NCBI GenBank assembly: GCA_964392415.1 | Contig: CAYMPL010000032.1 | Coordinates: forward strand, 1-21,569 | Length of the DNA: 21,569 nucleotides | Direction: 5' to 3' | Source of the DNA: CAYJMQ01 sp964392415 | GTDB taxonomy: Bacteria > Bdellovibrionota > JACOXK01 > 2-02-FULL-40-11 | Shown: positions 1 to 6,897 of the stretch, piece after piece | Layout: every line of letters starts with the position of its first letter | Numbering within the stretch: the first letter of the stretch is position 1 | Translations under genes and position numbers: made by a program | The notes under the pieces: generated by a model | The model's input: the letters and a program-made list of their open reading frames with translations, nothing else | The model's database searches: none | What the model was told of the DNA's origin: nothing

Positions 1-2
1 AG

Positions 3-464
3 ATAGAGTTTTGTGCAGATGAGGGGATGGCTGAAAAGATTGAGAGGGCAAAGGAGATATTGAGACATAAGTTTCGGGAGGGGAAATTTGAAGATATTTT
101 TAATCAGGCGCTGGAAGATCTGCTTGAAAAACGAGATCCGATGAGAAAGATTGAGAGGGCTAAAAAGAGAGAGGTTTCTCAAGCGCCAGGCGAAACCAAA
201 AGAAAGGAAAATACACCTGAAAAATCAGAGAAATTTCTCAGCCGCTATATTTCTCAAGAAACAAGAAGAAAAGTTTGGGAAAGGGATGGTGGAAGATGCA
301 GCTATGAAAACGCCGAGGGGAGGCGATGTGGGGAAAGAAATTTTATTCAGATCGATCATGTCCAGCCATTTGCGCTCTGGGGTGAGTCCACCGAAGAAAA
401 TTTGAGGCTTCTCTGCGCCCAGCATAACAGATGGAGGGCTGAAAGAACCTTTGATGACCGATAA
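3..464 (+). CDS. HNH endonuclease, C-terminal part (5' truncated by window edge)
   Basis: The frame is open from the window edge (first complete codon at 3) through the ATG at 27, and the residues before that ATG read like the same helical segment, so the true start almost certainly lies upstream. Counted from the ATG at 27, residues 1-35 are a charged helix (KIERAKEILRHKF) that in related proteins precedes the nuclease domain. A lysine-rich linker follows, then an HNH fold at about 72-140: YISQETRRKVWERDGGRC, Cys91, Cys101, the metal-binding His111 in IDHVQPFA, Asn125, Cys130 and His133. Many Myxococcota and other deltaproteobacterial proteins have this layout, with a longer N-terminal DUF222-like helical region. 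The HNH motif supports DNA cleavage. Whether this is a restriction, mobile-element or homing-type enzyme cannot be told from the tail alone. Confidence 0.8.
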   Translation: MEFCADEGMAEKIERAKEILRHKFREGKFEDIFNQALEDLLEKRDPMRKIERAKKREVSQAPGETKRKENTPEKSEKFLSRYISQETRRKVWERDGGRCSYENAEGRRCGERNFIQIDHVQPFALWGESTEENLRLLCAQHNRWRAERTFDDR

Positions 465-485
465 TTGGGGGGTTGCCCCCCTCAA
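465..485 (+). terminator. Hairpin after the HNH gene
   Basis: Immediately after the stop codon, six G (467-472) face six C (476-481) across a TTG loop, and the stem is extended by TTG/CAA. The downstream stretch is only moderately T-rich, so this is a probable rather than textbook intrinsic terminator. Confidence 0.5.
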
Positions 486-550
486 TATTCCTTGCATGTT
501 TTCCGATATTTAAAGATACAGGCACAAATAAATAGTGCAGAAGGAATTGT

Positions 551-1993
551 TTGTTTAACAGGGACCAAATTCGACATTTCTTTTTCATAGCAATGACTGG
601 AGTCGCCCTATGCATGTCAGCAACACTCCACGGCGACAACGAAAAAGAAAAAATAGAGAATCTAATTAAACAGCTCGAAGATTCTGATGCGGGGGTAAGA
701 TTGCGTGCGGCATATGCTTTGGGAAAACTTGGGGAGCATGCCAAAGGAGCTGTTTCGCAATTGGCAGAAGCCCTCAAAGATTCTGATGCGGAGGTAAGAT
801 GGGGCGCTATACAGGCGCTAGAATATCTCAGATTTCATTTTCCAGAAGAGATTGACCGTCTTTTTAGGGAAAAGCTTGTTTCTCCAAGAATAACAAATGT
901 GTGCAAAATCCTTTGTGGCCTTGTCGATCGCTCATCTTTATGGATAGATGAGCATTTTGAAACGCCCGGAGTTGGTTTTAATCAACACACTTTTGGATTT
1001 TCATTATTGTCTTTGTCTGCATTGTTTCTGTCCAAAGCCTCTCCATTTTGTAAATCTGTGAAACCTGTTATTGATACCATCATTGCCCATCTTTCAGAAG
1101 GAGAAAGGGCAGAAATTGCAGAAGGGTGTCCTGCTCAAGCGTTCCCATTTGAAGATTTGAGAAACCTTGCAACGACTGTTCTTAAGATGACAGCTTCGCC
1201 ACTCGATTCTCCCCAGGTATATGGCAAGCAATTTTTTATTCTCTTTCTCAGGGACGTTTTAAAGCGAGGTATAAAAAATAATGATCAAAAACAAAAAATA
1301 GAATCCCTTTTAAAAAACATGGAAGATTCTTTAGGTAAAGATCTTAGCGTACGACATGTGGAGGGAACAGGGGGGAGTTTGTTTAACACCTATGCGCTCT
1401 CAACAGCGCTTCTGACATTACACGAAAACAATAAAGACGCAATGGCGCTATTACAAGATGCCATTCATCCCGACAATCCTTTGAGTATCAAATATGGTCG
1501 TGATGAAGAGTTTCCATCGCCTCGGGCAAGCAGCGCAAGGGCTGTCCCTGTGCATTTGGCAAGATATGTGAGGGCAAATAAAGAAGACCGGGAACATATT
1601 AGACCCCAACTGATATCTGCCATCCAAAATTATGTAAAACACCTTCCATCATTAATAGCTCATTTAAGAAGGGGAGAGGGCGAACCACATATGGATCCGG
1701 ATCGCTTAGCCCCTTATTATCTTTATGCAACTATCCCCTATCAAACGGCAGCCATTCAAATGCTGCTTGAAGAGAATAAGCCAGAAGAAAAAGAGATGTT
1801 AGAGAAACTAAAAAAAGAGACCAAAGATGCTATTTTGAGTTTAGTCAGGGAAGATGGCCAATTTTATGTTCCGGAGTATGAACCCAGTCCCGGCTATGTA
1901 AACCCCCTCTTCGGTTTGGCGCTGATTCCTCTTGCAGAAGATTGCGCCAAAGAAGACCTGGAAAGTTACAATCTTCATGGTATTCTCAAGTAG
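551..1993 (+). CDS. Exported HEAT-repeat protein of unknown function
   Basis: This 480-residue protein starts at a TTG, chosen because AGAAGG (539-544) lies six bases upstream and the start gives a complete signal peptide: a short basic head, a hydrophobic stretch (HFFFIAMTGVALCM) and cleavage near residue 29. Residues about 35-97 form two HEAT/PBS-lyase-type repeats (DSDAGVRLRAAYALGKLG and DSDAEVRWGAIQALEYL), an alpha-solenoid used for protein binding. The remaining 380 residues are predominantly helical and I do not recognise them. Stretches such as DPDRLAPYYLYATIPYQTAA suggest an alpha/alpha-toroid like those of terpenoid-cyclase-fold proteins, but this is only an impression. The gene ends 18 bp from the convergent permease gene once the assembly duplication is collapsed. 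The ATG at 594 is a less likely start because it removes most of the signal peptide. Confidence 0.75.
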   Translation: MFNRDQIRHFFFIAMTGVALCMSATLHGDNEKEKIENLIKQLEDSDAGVRLRAAYALGKLGEHAKGAVSQLAEALKDSDAEVRWGAIQALEYLRFHFPEEIDRLFREKLVSPRITNVCKILCGLVDRSSLWIDEHFETPGVGFNQHTFGFSLLSLSALFLSKASPFCKSVKPVIDTIIAHLSEGERAEIAEGCPAQAFPFEDLRNLATTVLKMTASPLDSPQVYGKQFFILFLRDVLKRGIKNNDQKQKIESLLKNMEDSLGKDLSVRHVEGTGGSLFNTYALSTALLTLHENNKDAMALLQDAIHPDNPLSIKYGRDEEFPSPRASSARAVPVHLARYVRANKEDREHIRPQLISAIQNYVKHLPSLIAHLRRGEGEPHMDPDRLAPYYLYATIPYQTAAIQMLLEENKPEEKEMLEKLKKETKDAILSLVREDGQFYVPEYEPSPGYVNPLFGLALIPLAEDCAKEDLESYNLHGILK

Positions 1994-2021
1994 AGAAATC
2001 CTCAAATTCTTTCAGAAATAG
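1967..2021. repeat. 55-bp exact duplicate, left of the N gap
   Basis: These 55 bases recur perfectly at 2122-2176 on the other side of the gap. The copy contains the last codons of the HEAT-repeat gene and the first bases of the convergent permease 3' end. The length and position at the contig end fit an assembly k-mer overlap. Confidence 0.95.
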
Positions 2022-2121
2022 NNNNNNNNNNNNNNNNNNNNNNNNNNNNNNNNNNNNNNNNNNNNNNNNNNNNNNNNNNNNNNNNNNNNNNNNNNNNNNN
2101 NNNNNNNNNNNNNNNNNNNNN
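2022..2121. other. Scaffold gap (100 N)
   Basis: Exactly 100 undetermined bases, the conventional placeholder for a gap of unknown size. The flanks carry the same 55 bases, so the two contigs probably overlap and nothing is missing. Confidence 0.97.
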
Positions 2122-2176
2122 TACAATCTTCATGGTATTCTCAAGTAGAGAAATCCTCAAATTCTTTCAGAAATAG
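2122..2176. repeat. 55-bp exact duplicate, right of the N gap
   Basis: Perfect copy of 1967-2021. It supplies the stop codon of the minus-strand permease gene (2167-2169). It also carries a ghost of the HEAT-repeat gene's last codons, which should not be annotated as a gene. Confidence 0.95.
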
Positions 2177-3132
2177 CGGGTCGCCTTAGGATCAAACGCA
2201 TCCCTCAGACCATCGCCCACAAAATTAACAGAAACAACCGTGAGTAAAATAAAGAGTCCCGGATAGATCGCAAGGAGGGGGGCGGTGCGGATATATTCGA
2301 GGGCGTGATGGAGCATATTCCCCCAGCTTGGGATCGGCGGCTGAATGCCCAGGCCGATAAAACTTAAAACCGCTTCATATAAAATAATACTTCCGATCGA
2401 AAGCGTAATGGCAACGATCATCGGCGCCACACAGTTGGGCAGCATATGTTTCCAGATGATTTTTTGATTCGAAACACCGAGGGCGCGGGAAGCCTGAACA
2501 AAATCACGCTCTTTTAAAGAGAGAAATTCCCCTCTCACCAGTCTTGCCACTGTCATCCAGCCAAAAAAGACAACAATGATCATTAATTTAATAATGGAAG
2601 CGGCATTTCCACGCGTCATAAAAGAAAACGCTTCTGGAAAAATTTTATTAAGATCAATCGCCGCAAGCAGGATCATGAGCGGAAGCGTCGGGAGGGCAAG
2701 CATGGCATCGGTGAAACGCATCAATAAGGTATCGATGCTTCTTCCATAATAGCCGGCATAAGCGCCGATGGTGGCGCCGATGACGAGCGACGCAACGGCG
2801 GAAACAAAGGCGACCATCAGAGAAATTCTCCCCCCATGGAGCAATCTCATCAGAACATCCCTCCCCAGCTCATCTGTTCCGAGGAGGTGTGTCGATGAAA
2901 TTCCATGAAACCGTTTTAAGAGGTCAACCGTCCGATAGTCGATTGAGCTTGTTATCCCGAGAAGGGTGGGGAGAAAAATGATGACAAGCGCGAGGATCAC
3001 CAGAAAAATGAAACTGCCAAAGGCAAGGCGATGCGCATAAAATCTTCTTAAGCCAAGGGCGAGGGGGCTGCGCGATGTGATGTCCCCTGTTGTCATTCCG
3101 AACGAAGTGAGGAATCTCCTTGCTTTTGTCAT
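2167..3132 (-). CDS. dppC: Peptide-type ABC transporter permease (DppC/OppC family)
   Basis: Inner-membrane permease of about 321 residues, the second subunit of an oligopeptide/nickel-type importer. The start at 3132 is chosen because its ATG overlaps the TGA of the preceding permease gene (ATGA). A longer in-frame extension to 3288 would run through the neighbour's coding sequence and is not protein-like. After a cytoplasmic head there is one TM segment (FIFLVILALVIIFLP), then the periplasmic domain and five further TM segments of the BPD_transp_1 fold. The ATPase-coupling EAA loop is visible as DFVQASRALGVSNQKIIWKH. The DppC-type sequence LLGTDELGRDVLMRLLHGGRISL is present. Residues 4-15 are encoded by a dispersed repeat (3092-3117), so the first dozen residues are probably not conserved; the ATG at 3096 is an alternative start. 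Confidence 0.9.
   Translation of the reverse strand: MTKARRFLTSFGMTTGDITSRSPLALGLRRFYAHRLAFGSFIFLVILALVIIFLPTLLGITSSIDYRTVDLLKRFHGISSTHLLGTDELGRDVLMRLLHGGRISLMVAFVSAVASLVIGATIGAYAGYYGRSIDTLLMRFTDAMLALPTLPLMILLAAIDLNKIFPEAFSFMTRGNAASIIKLMIIVVFFGWMTVARLVRGEFLSLKERDFVQASRALGVSNQKIIWKHMLPNCVAPMIVAITLSIGSIILYEAVLSFIGLGIQPPIPSWGNMLHHALEYIRTAPLLAIYPGLFILLTVVSVNFVGDGLRDAFDPKATRYF
3092..3117 (+). repeat. Dispersed GTCATTCC-type mini-repeat inside the 5' end of the permease gene
   Basis: The 26-base block begins GTCATTCCGAACGAAG and ends GAGGAATCT, a form of mini-repeat seen scattered through many bacterial genomes. A related copy lies at 12725-12754. It falls inside the first codons of the second permease and encodes its atypical N-terminus (RFLTSFGMTTG). 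Confidence 0.6.
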
Positions 3133-4085
3133 CTTAGGCGGATCCTCGGATCGACGATCGCGTAGAGCAGATCGGCGACAAAGTTTGATGCGAGCGTTAA
3201 AATCGCAAGGAGCATCATGGCGATCATCGCTATATAGTAATCCGTATTCAAAACAGAATCGAGAAGCAGCCGCCCCATTCCGGGCCATGCGAAGACGAGC
3301 TCTGTAATCGTTGCGCCGCTGACAAGCAAAGGGAGCGAGAGGGCGATCACGGTGATGAGAGGGATCATCGCATTTTTCAAGGCATGTTTATAGATGATCG
3401 ATTCTTCATCGAGTCCTTTGGCGCGAGCGGTCTGAATATATTCTTTTTGAATGACTTCAAGCATGCCTGAGCGCACATATCGAATCCACCCCCCAATGCT
3501 TTGCGCGCTTAAGGAAAGGGCTGGAAGGACCATATATTTTATTTTATCTAAAAATCCCGTCTCCCCGATGGTAAACATCCCGCCGGCCGGAAAGAGCGAC
3601 AGTTTTTCAGAAAAAATCATCAAAAGCATAATGCCGAGCCAAAAAGAGGGGATCGATATGCCAATAAAGGCGAGGATGTTGATCAAGAAATCGAGCTTTG
3701 AATAGGGATGCGTTGCTGAATAAATTCCAAGAGGCAAGGCAACGCCAAGACTAAACAGGAATGCAACCAGCATGAGCTTAAAGGTATTGGAAAGCCTTCC
3801 GCGAAGAATTTCTGAAGTCGGTTTTTTATAGGTGCGTGAAAAACCGAGGTCAGCGTGAACAACCACCTGTTTCAGCCATTTAAAATAGCGAATATAGATC
3901 GGCTGATCGAGACCGTAAATTTTTTTGAGACGGGCAATATCCTCTGTTTTGATGTTGGGTCTTGACGTAATCAGAAGCTCAATCGGGTCGCCCGGCATGA
4001 GGCCGAGCATGTAGTAGATGACGATGGAGAGGACGAATAGGATAATGAGAGATTCAATGAGTTTTTTGGCGAGATAAGAAAGCAT
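3129..4085 (-). CDS. dppB: Peptide-type ABC transporter permease (DppB/OppB family)
   Basis: 318-residue inner-membrane permease, the first membrane subunit of an oligopeptide-type importer. It opens with the family's typical TM1 and short periplasmic stretch (LIILFVLSIVIYYMLGLMPGDP), followed by the periplasmic segment GLDQPIYIRYFKWLKQVV and five more TM segments. The EAA coupling loop reads EYIQTARAKGLDEESIIYKHALKNAM. Its length is normal for the family. The ATG shares its A with the TAA of the upstream binding-protein gene (TAATG), and its own TGA overlaps the next permease's ATG, so the three genes are translationally coupled. The real substrate could be peptides, nickel or opines; sequence alone does not decide. 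Confidence 0.93.
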   Translation of the reverse strand: MLSYLAKKLIESLIILFVLSIVIYYMLGLMPGDPIELLITSRPNIKTEDIARLKKIYGLDQPIYIRYFKWLKQVVVHADLGFSRTYKKPTSEILRGRLSNTFKLMLVAFLFSLGVALPLGIYSATHPYSKLDFLINILAFIGISIPSFWLGIMLLMIFSEKLSLFPAGGMFTIGETGFLDKIKYMVLPALSLSAQSIGGWIRYVRSGMLEVIQKEYIQTARAKGLDEESIIYKHALKNAMIPLITVIALSLPLLVSGATITELVFAWPGMGRLLLDSVLNTDYYIAMIAMMLLAILTLASNFVADLLYAIVDPRIRLR

Positions 4086-5761
4086 TACTTAAAAAACCAC
4101 TGTTCCGCATTCCAGGTAATGGGGACCATCGTCCCTGTCAATTTCCAATTTTGAAGCGACGGATGTGTAATTGCCACATCGGTTCTAAAAAACATCGGTA
4201 GTACCGGGATCTCTTCAGTCCAGATGATCTGCTCCCTCTGAAGCATCTCTTTCCTCGCCTCTTCATCGAGCGTGACGGGAACTTTGTGCAGAATTTCGCT
4301 CGACTCATCATGAACCCATCCCGGCATGTTTTGCCCATGCCAGTTGTTTTTTTCCGAGGGGATGTTTTCTTTTGTCCAGAGCGTTTCCCCATCTGAAATC
4401 GGATCAGAAACCCAGGCATAGAGAGCCAGGTGTTCAAATTTTCTCTGCCTCATCGTTTCACCAAAGAACACCTTGGCCGGTTGGTTGTTGATTTCAAGTT
4501 CAACGCCAATATTTCGCCAGTCGTTCTGGAGAATCTGTTCGATCTGTTCGCGGGTGTGATTTCCAGCCGTTGTCATAATAGTGAGGCTTAATTTTTGGCC
4601 GCGATTGTTCACACGAATGCCACCGGGTGTTTCAATCCAGCCAGCCTCTTCCAAAAGTTTTTTCGCCCTTTCGGGATCGTAGGGATATGTCTTTACTTTT
4701 GGATTAAATCCATAATGGAGGGGGGGGAGCCAGGAGTCTGAAATCTGCTGTTTATTTTTAAAGAGGATATCGTTCATCTTTTGCCGGTTGGCTCCATAAA
4801 GAAGCGCCTGACGCACCCGTTTGTCTTTGAGGATCCAGTTATCAAGATTACAGTCGATATGCTCCCAGACCAGGGCGGGGCGGTAGAGAACTTTATATTC
4901 GGTTCCATGACGATTTTCAAAATCGATTCCCTGATCGACAGAAAGGCTGTTATTCGATATCGCGTCAATGGTTCCTGAGAGAAGGTTCGTCTCAAGCGCG
5001 TTCGTGTTGGGAATAATTTTATAAATGATTCTTTCGAATTTCGGTTTTTCACCGTTCCAATGCCCATTCGGTTTAAATGAAAGATGACTCCCTGAAACCC
5101 ATTCTTCCAGCTCGTAGGGGCCATTTCCGATAGGCTGCCGTCCAAAAAACGATTCTTTATATTTATCCGGATCAGCTTTATAGATCGGTTCTACAATATG
5201 TTTGGGTAAAATCCAGTGTGAGGCAATGCCGGCATAGGCGTATGGCTCTTTCCAGGTGACGACCAGCGTCTGATCGTCGGGGGTCTCCATTTTTTCAATT
5301 CTTTTTTCCGCGTCCCGGCTGATGACAGGGATTCGTTCATCCATCACCAGCTGATAGGCAAAGACCACATCGTGAACCGTCAGCGGTTTTCCATCCGACC
5401 ATTTAAGTCCTTTTTTAAATCGCCAGGTGACTTGAATTTTATCTCCTGGAAGTTGTTTTAATAATCCATTTTGTAATGTCGGAAGTTCTTCAACCAGTCT
5501 TGGCTGGATGACCCATTGATCATCCCGTTCAAGCATATCTTCAAATAAAAGCCCCTGAATTTCCCTTGCGGCAGCCATCTCAGCCAAAACAGGATCGAGA
5601 GAGTCGGGTTCCTGGGCAATGCCAACCACCCCCTGTTTATTTGTTTTTTTAACCCCCTTTTTAGAGGTAAAGGTCAACACCAAAATAACCGCCAAAATCC
5701 CAACCAGAATTGCGCCAACCCACTTTGTTTTGTGTACGATTCCGCTTCGTTTTCGTGCCAT
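4085..5761 (-). CDS. ABC transporter substrate-binding protein, family 5 (peptide/nickel type)
   Basis: 558-residue extracytoplasmic solute-binding protein. The start at 5761 is chosen because a strong AAGGAGG lies four bases upstream; the longer frame to 5959 runs through intergenic repeat sequence. Residues about 14-31 (WVGAILVGILAVILVLTF) form an uncleaved-looking membrane anchor after a basic head. No lipobox cysteine follows, so it is probably held in the inner membrane facing the periplasm. The mature part opens with GIAQEPDSLDP, typical of SBP_bac_5, and shows family landmarks (LKWSDGKPLTVHDVVFAYQL, FFGRQPIGNGPYELEEW, DKRVRQALLYGANRQKM). It is first in an operon with two permeases. No ATPase subunits follow, so the importer must borrow or encode them elsewhere. 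Confidence 0.92.
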   Translation of the reverse strand: MARKRSGIVHKTKWVGAILVGILAVILVLTFTSKKGVKKTNKQGVVGIAQEPDSLDPVLAEMAAAREIQGLLFEDMLERDDQWVIQPRLVEELPTLQNGLLKQLPGDKIQVTWRFKKGLKWSDGKPLTVHDVVFAYQLVMDERIPVISRDAEKRIEKMETPDDQTLVVTWKEPYAYAGIASHWILPKHIVEPIYKADPDKYKESFFGRQPIGNGPYELEEWVSGSHLSFKPNGHWNGEKPKFERIIYKIIPNTNALETNLLSGTIDAISNNSLSVDQGIDFENRHGTEYKVLYRPALVWEHIDCNLDNWILKDKRVRQALLYGANRQKMNDILFKNKQQISDSWLPPLHYGFNPKVKTYPYDPERAKKLLEEAGWIETPGGIRVNNRGQKLSLTIMTTAGNHTREQIEQILQNDWRNIGVELEINNQPAKVFFGETMRQRKFEHLALYAWVSDPISDGETLWTKENIPSEKNNWHGQNMPGWVHDESSEILHKVPVTLDEEARKEMLQREQIIWTEEIPVLPMFFRTDVAITHPSLQNWKLTGTMVPITWNAEQWFFK

Positions 5762-5763
5762 CT

Positions 5764-5772
5764 CTCCTCCTT
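5764..5772 (-). promoter_or_regulatory. Strong ribosome binding site of the substrate-binding protein
   Basis: On the minus strand AAGGAGGAG precedes the ATG at 5761. It decides the start against a 66-codon longer open frame. Confidence 0.8.
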
Positions 5773-5846
5773 CAGTTCCTTGTGAGCAAAATGTCAAAAT
5801 ATCGGCGCGAAAGCAAGGGAATTTAAAAATGTGAAGTTGCAGGTAG

Positions 5847-5890
5847 CAGGTTGAAGTAGCAAGTCCATTTCGGAACGAAATGGACGCGCA
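5847..5890 (+). repeat. 44-bp inverted repeat, left copy, flanking the toxin-antitoxin pair
   Basis: This 44-base block recurs in inverted orientation at 6721-6764, identical apart from the three-to-five-base centre. Its core (5863-5885) is a palindrome with a 10-bp stem (GTCCATTTCG) and a GAA loop. The similarity stops abruptly at both ends of the block. The two copies bracket about 830 bp that hold only the toxin-antitoxin module. Confidence 0.85.
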
Positions 5891-5961
5891 GGCTTTTCCT
5901 CTTCCAGGATAGTATGGTTCGTGCCTACTTCCACCCTCAGTCACATTGAAACTTGACAATA

Positions 5962-5979
5962 TGTCTTATTTATGAGACA
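5962..5979 (+). promoter_or_regulatory. Possible operator dyad upstream of the toxin gene
   Basis: TGTCT and AGACA face each other across eight bases as an 18-base imperfect palindrome, immediately downstream of a TTGACA (5953-5958) and nine bases before the toxin start. HigA-type antitoxins usually repress their own promoter through such dyads. Placement and symmetry are seen; the function is inferred. Confidence 0.4.
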
Positions 5980-5987
5980 AAGTATTT

Positions 5988-6302
5988 GTGCTGCAGGTCT
6001 TGCGTCAATGTAGAAAGGAACTTGAGGATTTCCCCGAACAAATTCGTGGCGATTTAGCTGATGCAATTGCGCGACTTGAAGAAGGACATAAATTATCCAT
6101 GCCTCTATCAAGACCCATGCCAAGCATTGGCAAAGGTGTTCACGAGCTGAGATTTAAAGATCGAGCCGGTATATATAGGGTGATTTACGTATTTGCGAAA
6201 GGCGGCAATATTTGGCTGTTGCATGCCTTTATGAAGAAAACACAACAAACGCCAAAGAAAAATATGAATACAGCCAAAAATAGGCTTAGGGAGGTAAGGT
6301 AA
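5988..6302 (+). CDS. higB: HigB/RelE-type toxin (phage Gp49-like family)
   Basis: 104-residue basic protein with the RelE/HigB ribonuclease-toxin fold, expected to cleave mRNA on the ribosome. Diagnostic stretches are the helix LEDFPEQIRGDLADAIARLEEG, then RPMPSIGKGVHELRFKD, the core strands AGIYRVIYVFAKGGNIWLLHAFMKKTQQTP and a C-terminal helix. HAFMKKT is the family signature, supplying the His and Lys near the active site. The start is a GTG: an upstream in-frame ATG at 5961 is stopped at 5973. Relatives usually carry about eight more residues forming the first strand, so the N-terminus is short or the reading frame is damaged there. The stop overlaps the antitoxin start (TAATG). Toxin-first order is typical of higBA. 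Confidence 0.85.
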   Translation: MLQVLRQCRKELEDFPEQIRGDLADAIARLEEGHKLSMPLSRPMPSIGKGVHELRFKDRAGIYRVIYVFAKGGNIWLLHAFMKKTQQTPKKNMNTAKNRLREVR

Positions 6303-6583
6303 TGAAAAAAACAAATAGTCACAAATTAGCCAAAAAGCTGGGTATTTCAAAAGCCCGAGGAATGGAAGCTGTAATTAAGGCAGAGCTTATTTCTGCAGTC
6401 CTCGATGCTGCTGAAAGAAAAAATATGACACATGTAGAAATAGCTGAGCGTTCTGGTTTACCTCGAAGTGCGGTTACAGGGATTCTTTCAGGAAGTCTTC
6501 AAAAAGTAACTATTGATCGCATTTTAAGACTCGTTGAAGCGGTTGCTCTTGTCGCGAAAGTTGATGTCAAAAAAGCTGCATAA
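6302..6583 (+). CDS. higA: HigA-type antitoxin, XRE-family helix-turn-helix
   Basis: 93-residue protein predicted to bind and neutralise the upstream toxin and to repress the operon. Residues about 24-85 hold a five-helix XRE/HTH_37 domain: VIKAELISAVLDAAERKNMTHVEIAERSGLPRSAVTGILSGS, with the recognition helix around PRSAVTGILSG. The N-terminal lysine-rich segment KLAKKLGISKARGMEA matches the toxin-binding region of this antitoxin subfamily. The ATG overlaps the toxin stop by one base, which ties the expression of the pair. The length is normal for a HigA paired with a Gp49-like toxin. Confidence 0.87.
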   Translation: MKKTNSHKLAKKLGISKARGMEAVIKAELISAVLDAAERKNMTHVEIAERSGLPRSAVTGILSGSLQKVTIDRILRLVEAVALVAKVDVKKAA

Positions 6584-6897
6584 AGAATATAGAGCAACTA
6601 TAATTATATGTTTACGATTCTAGATCGTCTTATCGAAGCATCGCATTAAGGCACTATCGATGTCCGCTCAGCTGTAGTCTATGTTCGATCCTCGCTATCA
6701 TCCTGAAAGAGACTTAAGACTGCGCGTCCATTTCGGAACGAAATGGACTTGCTACTTCAACCTGAAAAGTTCTATTCGCCAGCTTCGGTCAGAAGCGGAT
6801 TGCGCCAGACTACAAAGCTTCAGAAAACCCGACATTGGGACATGTCCTAGAAAGGCTGGCCTTGACTTATTTTCTCTGGTTGGTATGTCGTAAGAAT
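6584..6897. other. Intergenic stretch between antitoxin and cyclophilin
   Basis: This 314-base stretch holds the right inverted-repeat copy and, at 6838-6847, a perfect 10-base palindrome (GGACATGTCC). A weak -35/-10 pair (TTGACT at 6862, TATGTC at 6884, 16-bp spacing) is possible but too close to the cyclophilin ATG to be convincing. An open frame at 6681-6893 runs through the repeat and shows no protein character. I see no further gene. Confidence 0.6.
6721..6764 (-). repeat. 44-bp inverted repeat, right copy
   Basis: Reverse complement of 5847-5890 except at the very centre. The palindromic core lies at 6726-6748. The outer arms are inverted relative to the left copy, but the core including its GAA loop reads the same on the plus strand in both copies. 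Confidence 0.85.

Noticed and set aside
2122..2148. Second copy of the HEAT-repeat gene's C-terminus after the gap
   Set aside because: It is the duplicated 55-bp contig end, not a gene fragment.
3133..3288. N-terminal extension of the second permease by 52 codons
   Set aside because: It lies wholly inside the preceding permease gene in another frame, is not membrane-like, and the ATGA overlap gives a better start.
6655..6700. tRNA-like fragments (GCTCAGCTGTAG and GTTCGATCC) suggesting a tRNA remnant or attachment site
   Set aside because: The two pieces are too close together, there is no anticodon arm or acceptor stem, and no integrase is nearby.
5847..6764. Integron cassette with attC sites around the toxin-antitoxin pair
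   Set aside because: attC sites would be direct repeats with GTTRRRY/RYYYAAC cores; these copies are inverted and lack those cores.
6681..6893. 70-codon open frame between the antitoxin and cyclophilin
   Set aside because: It runs straight through the inverted-repeat copy, has no ribosome binding site and no protein-like composition.
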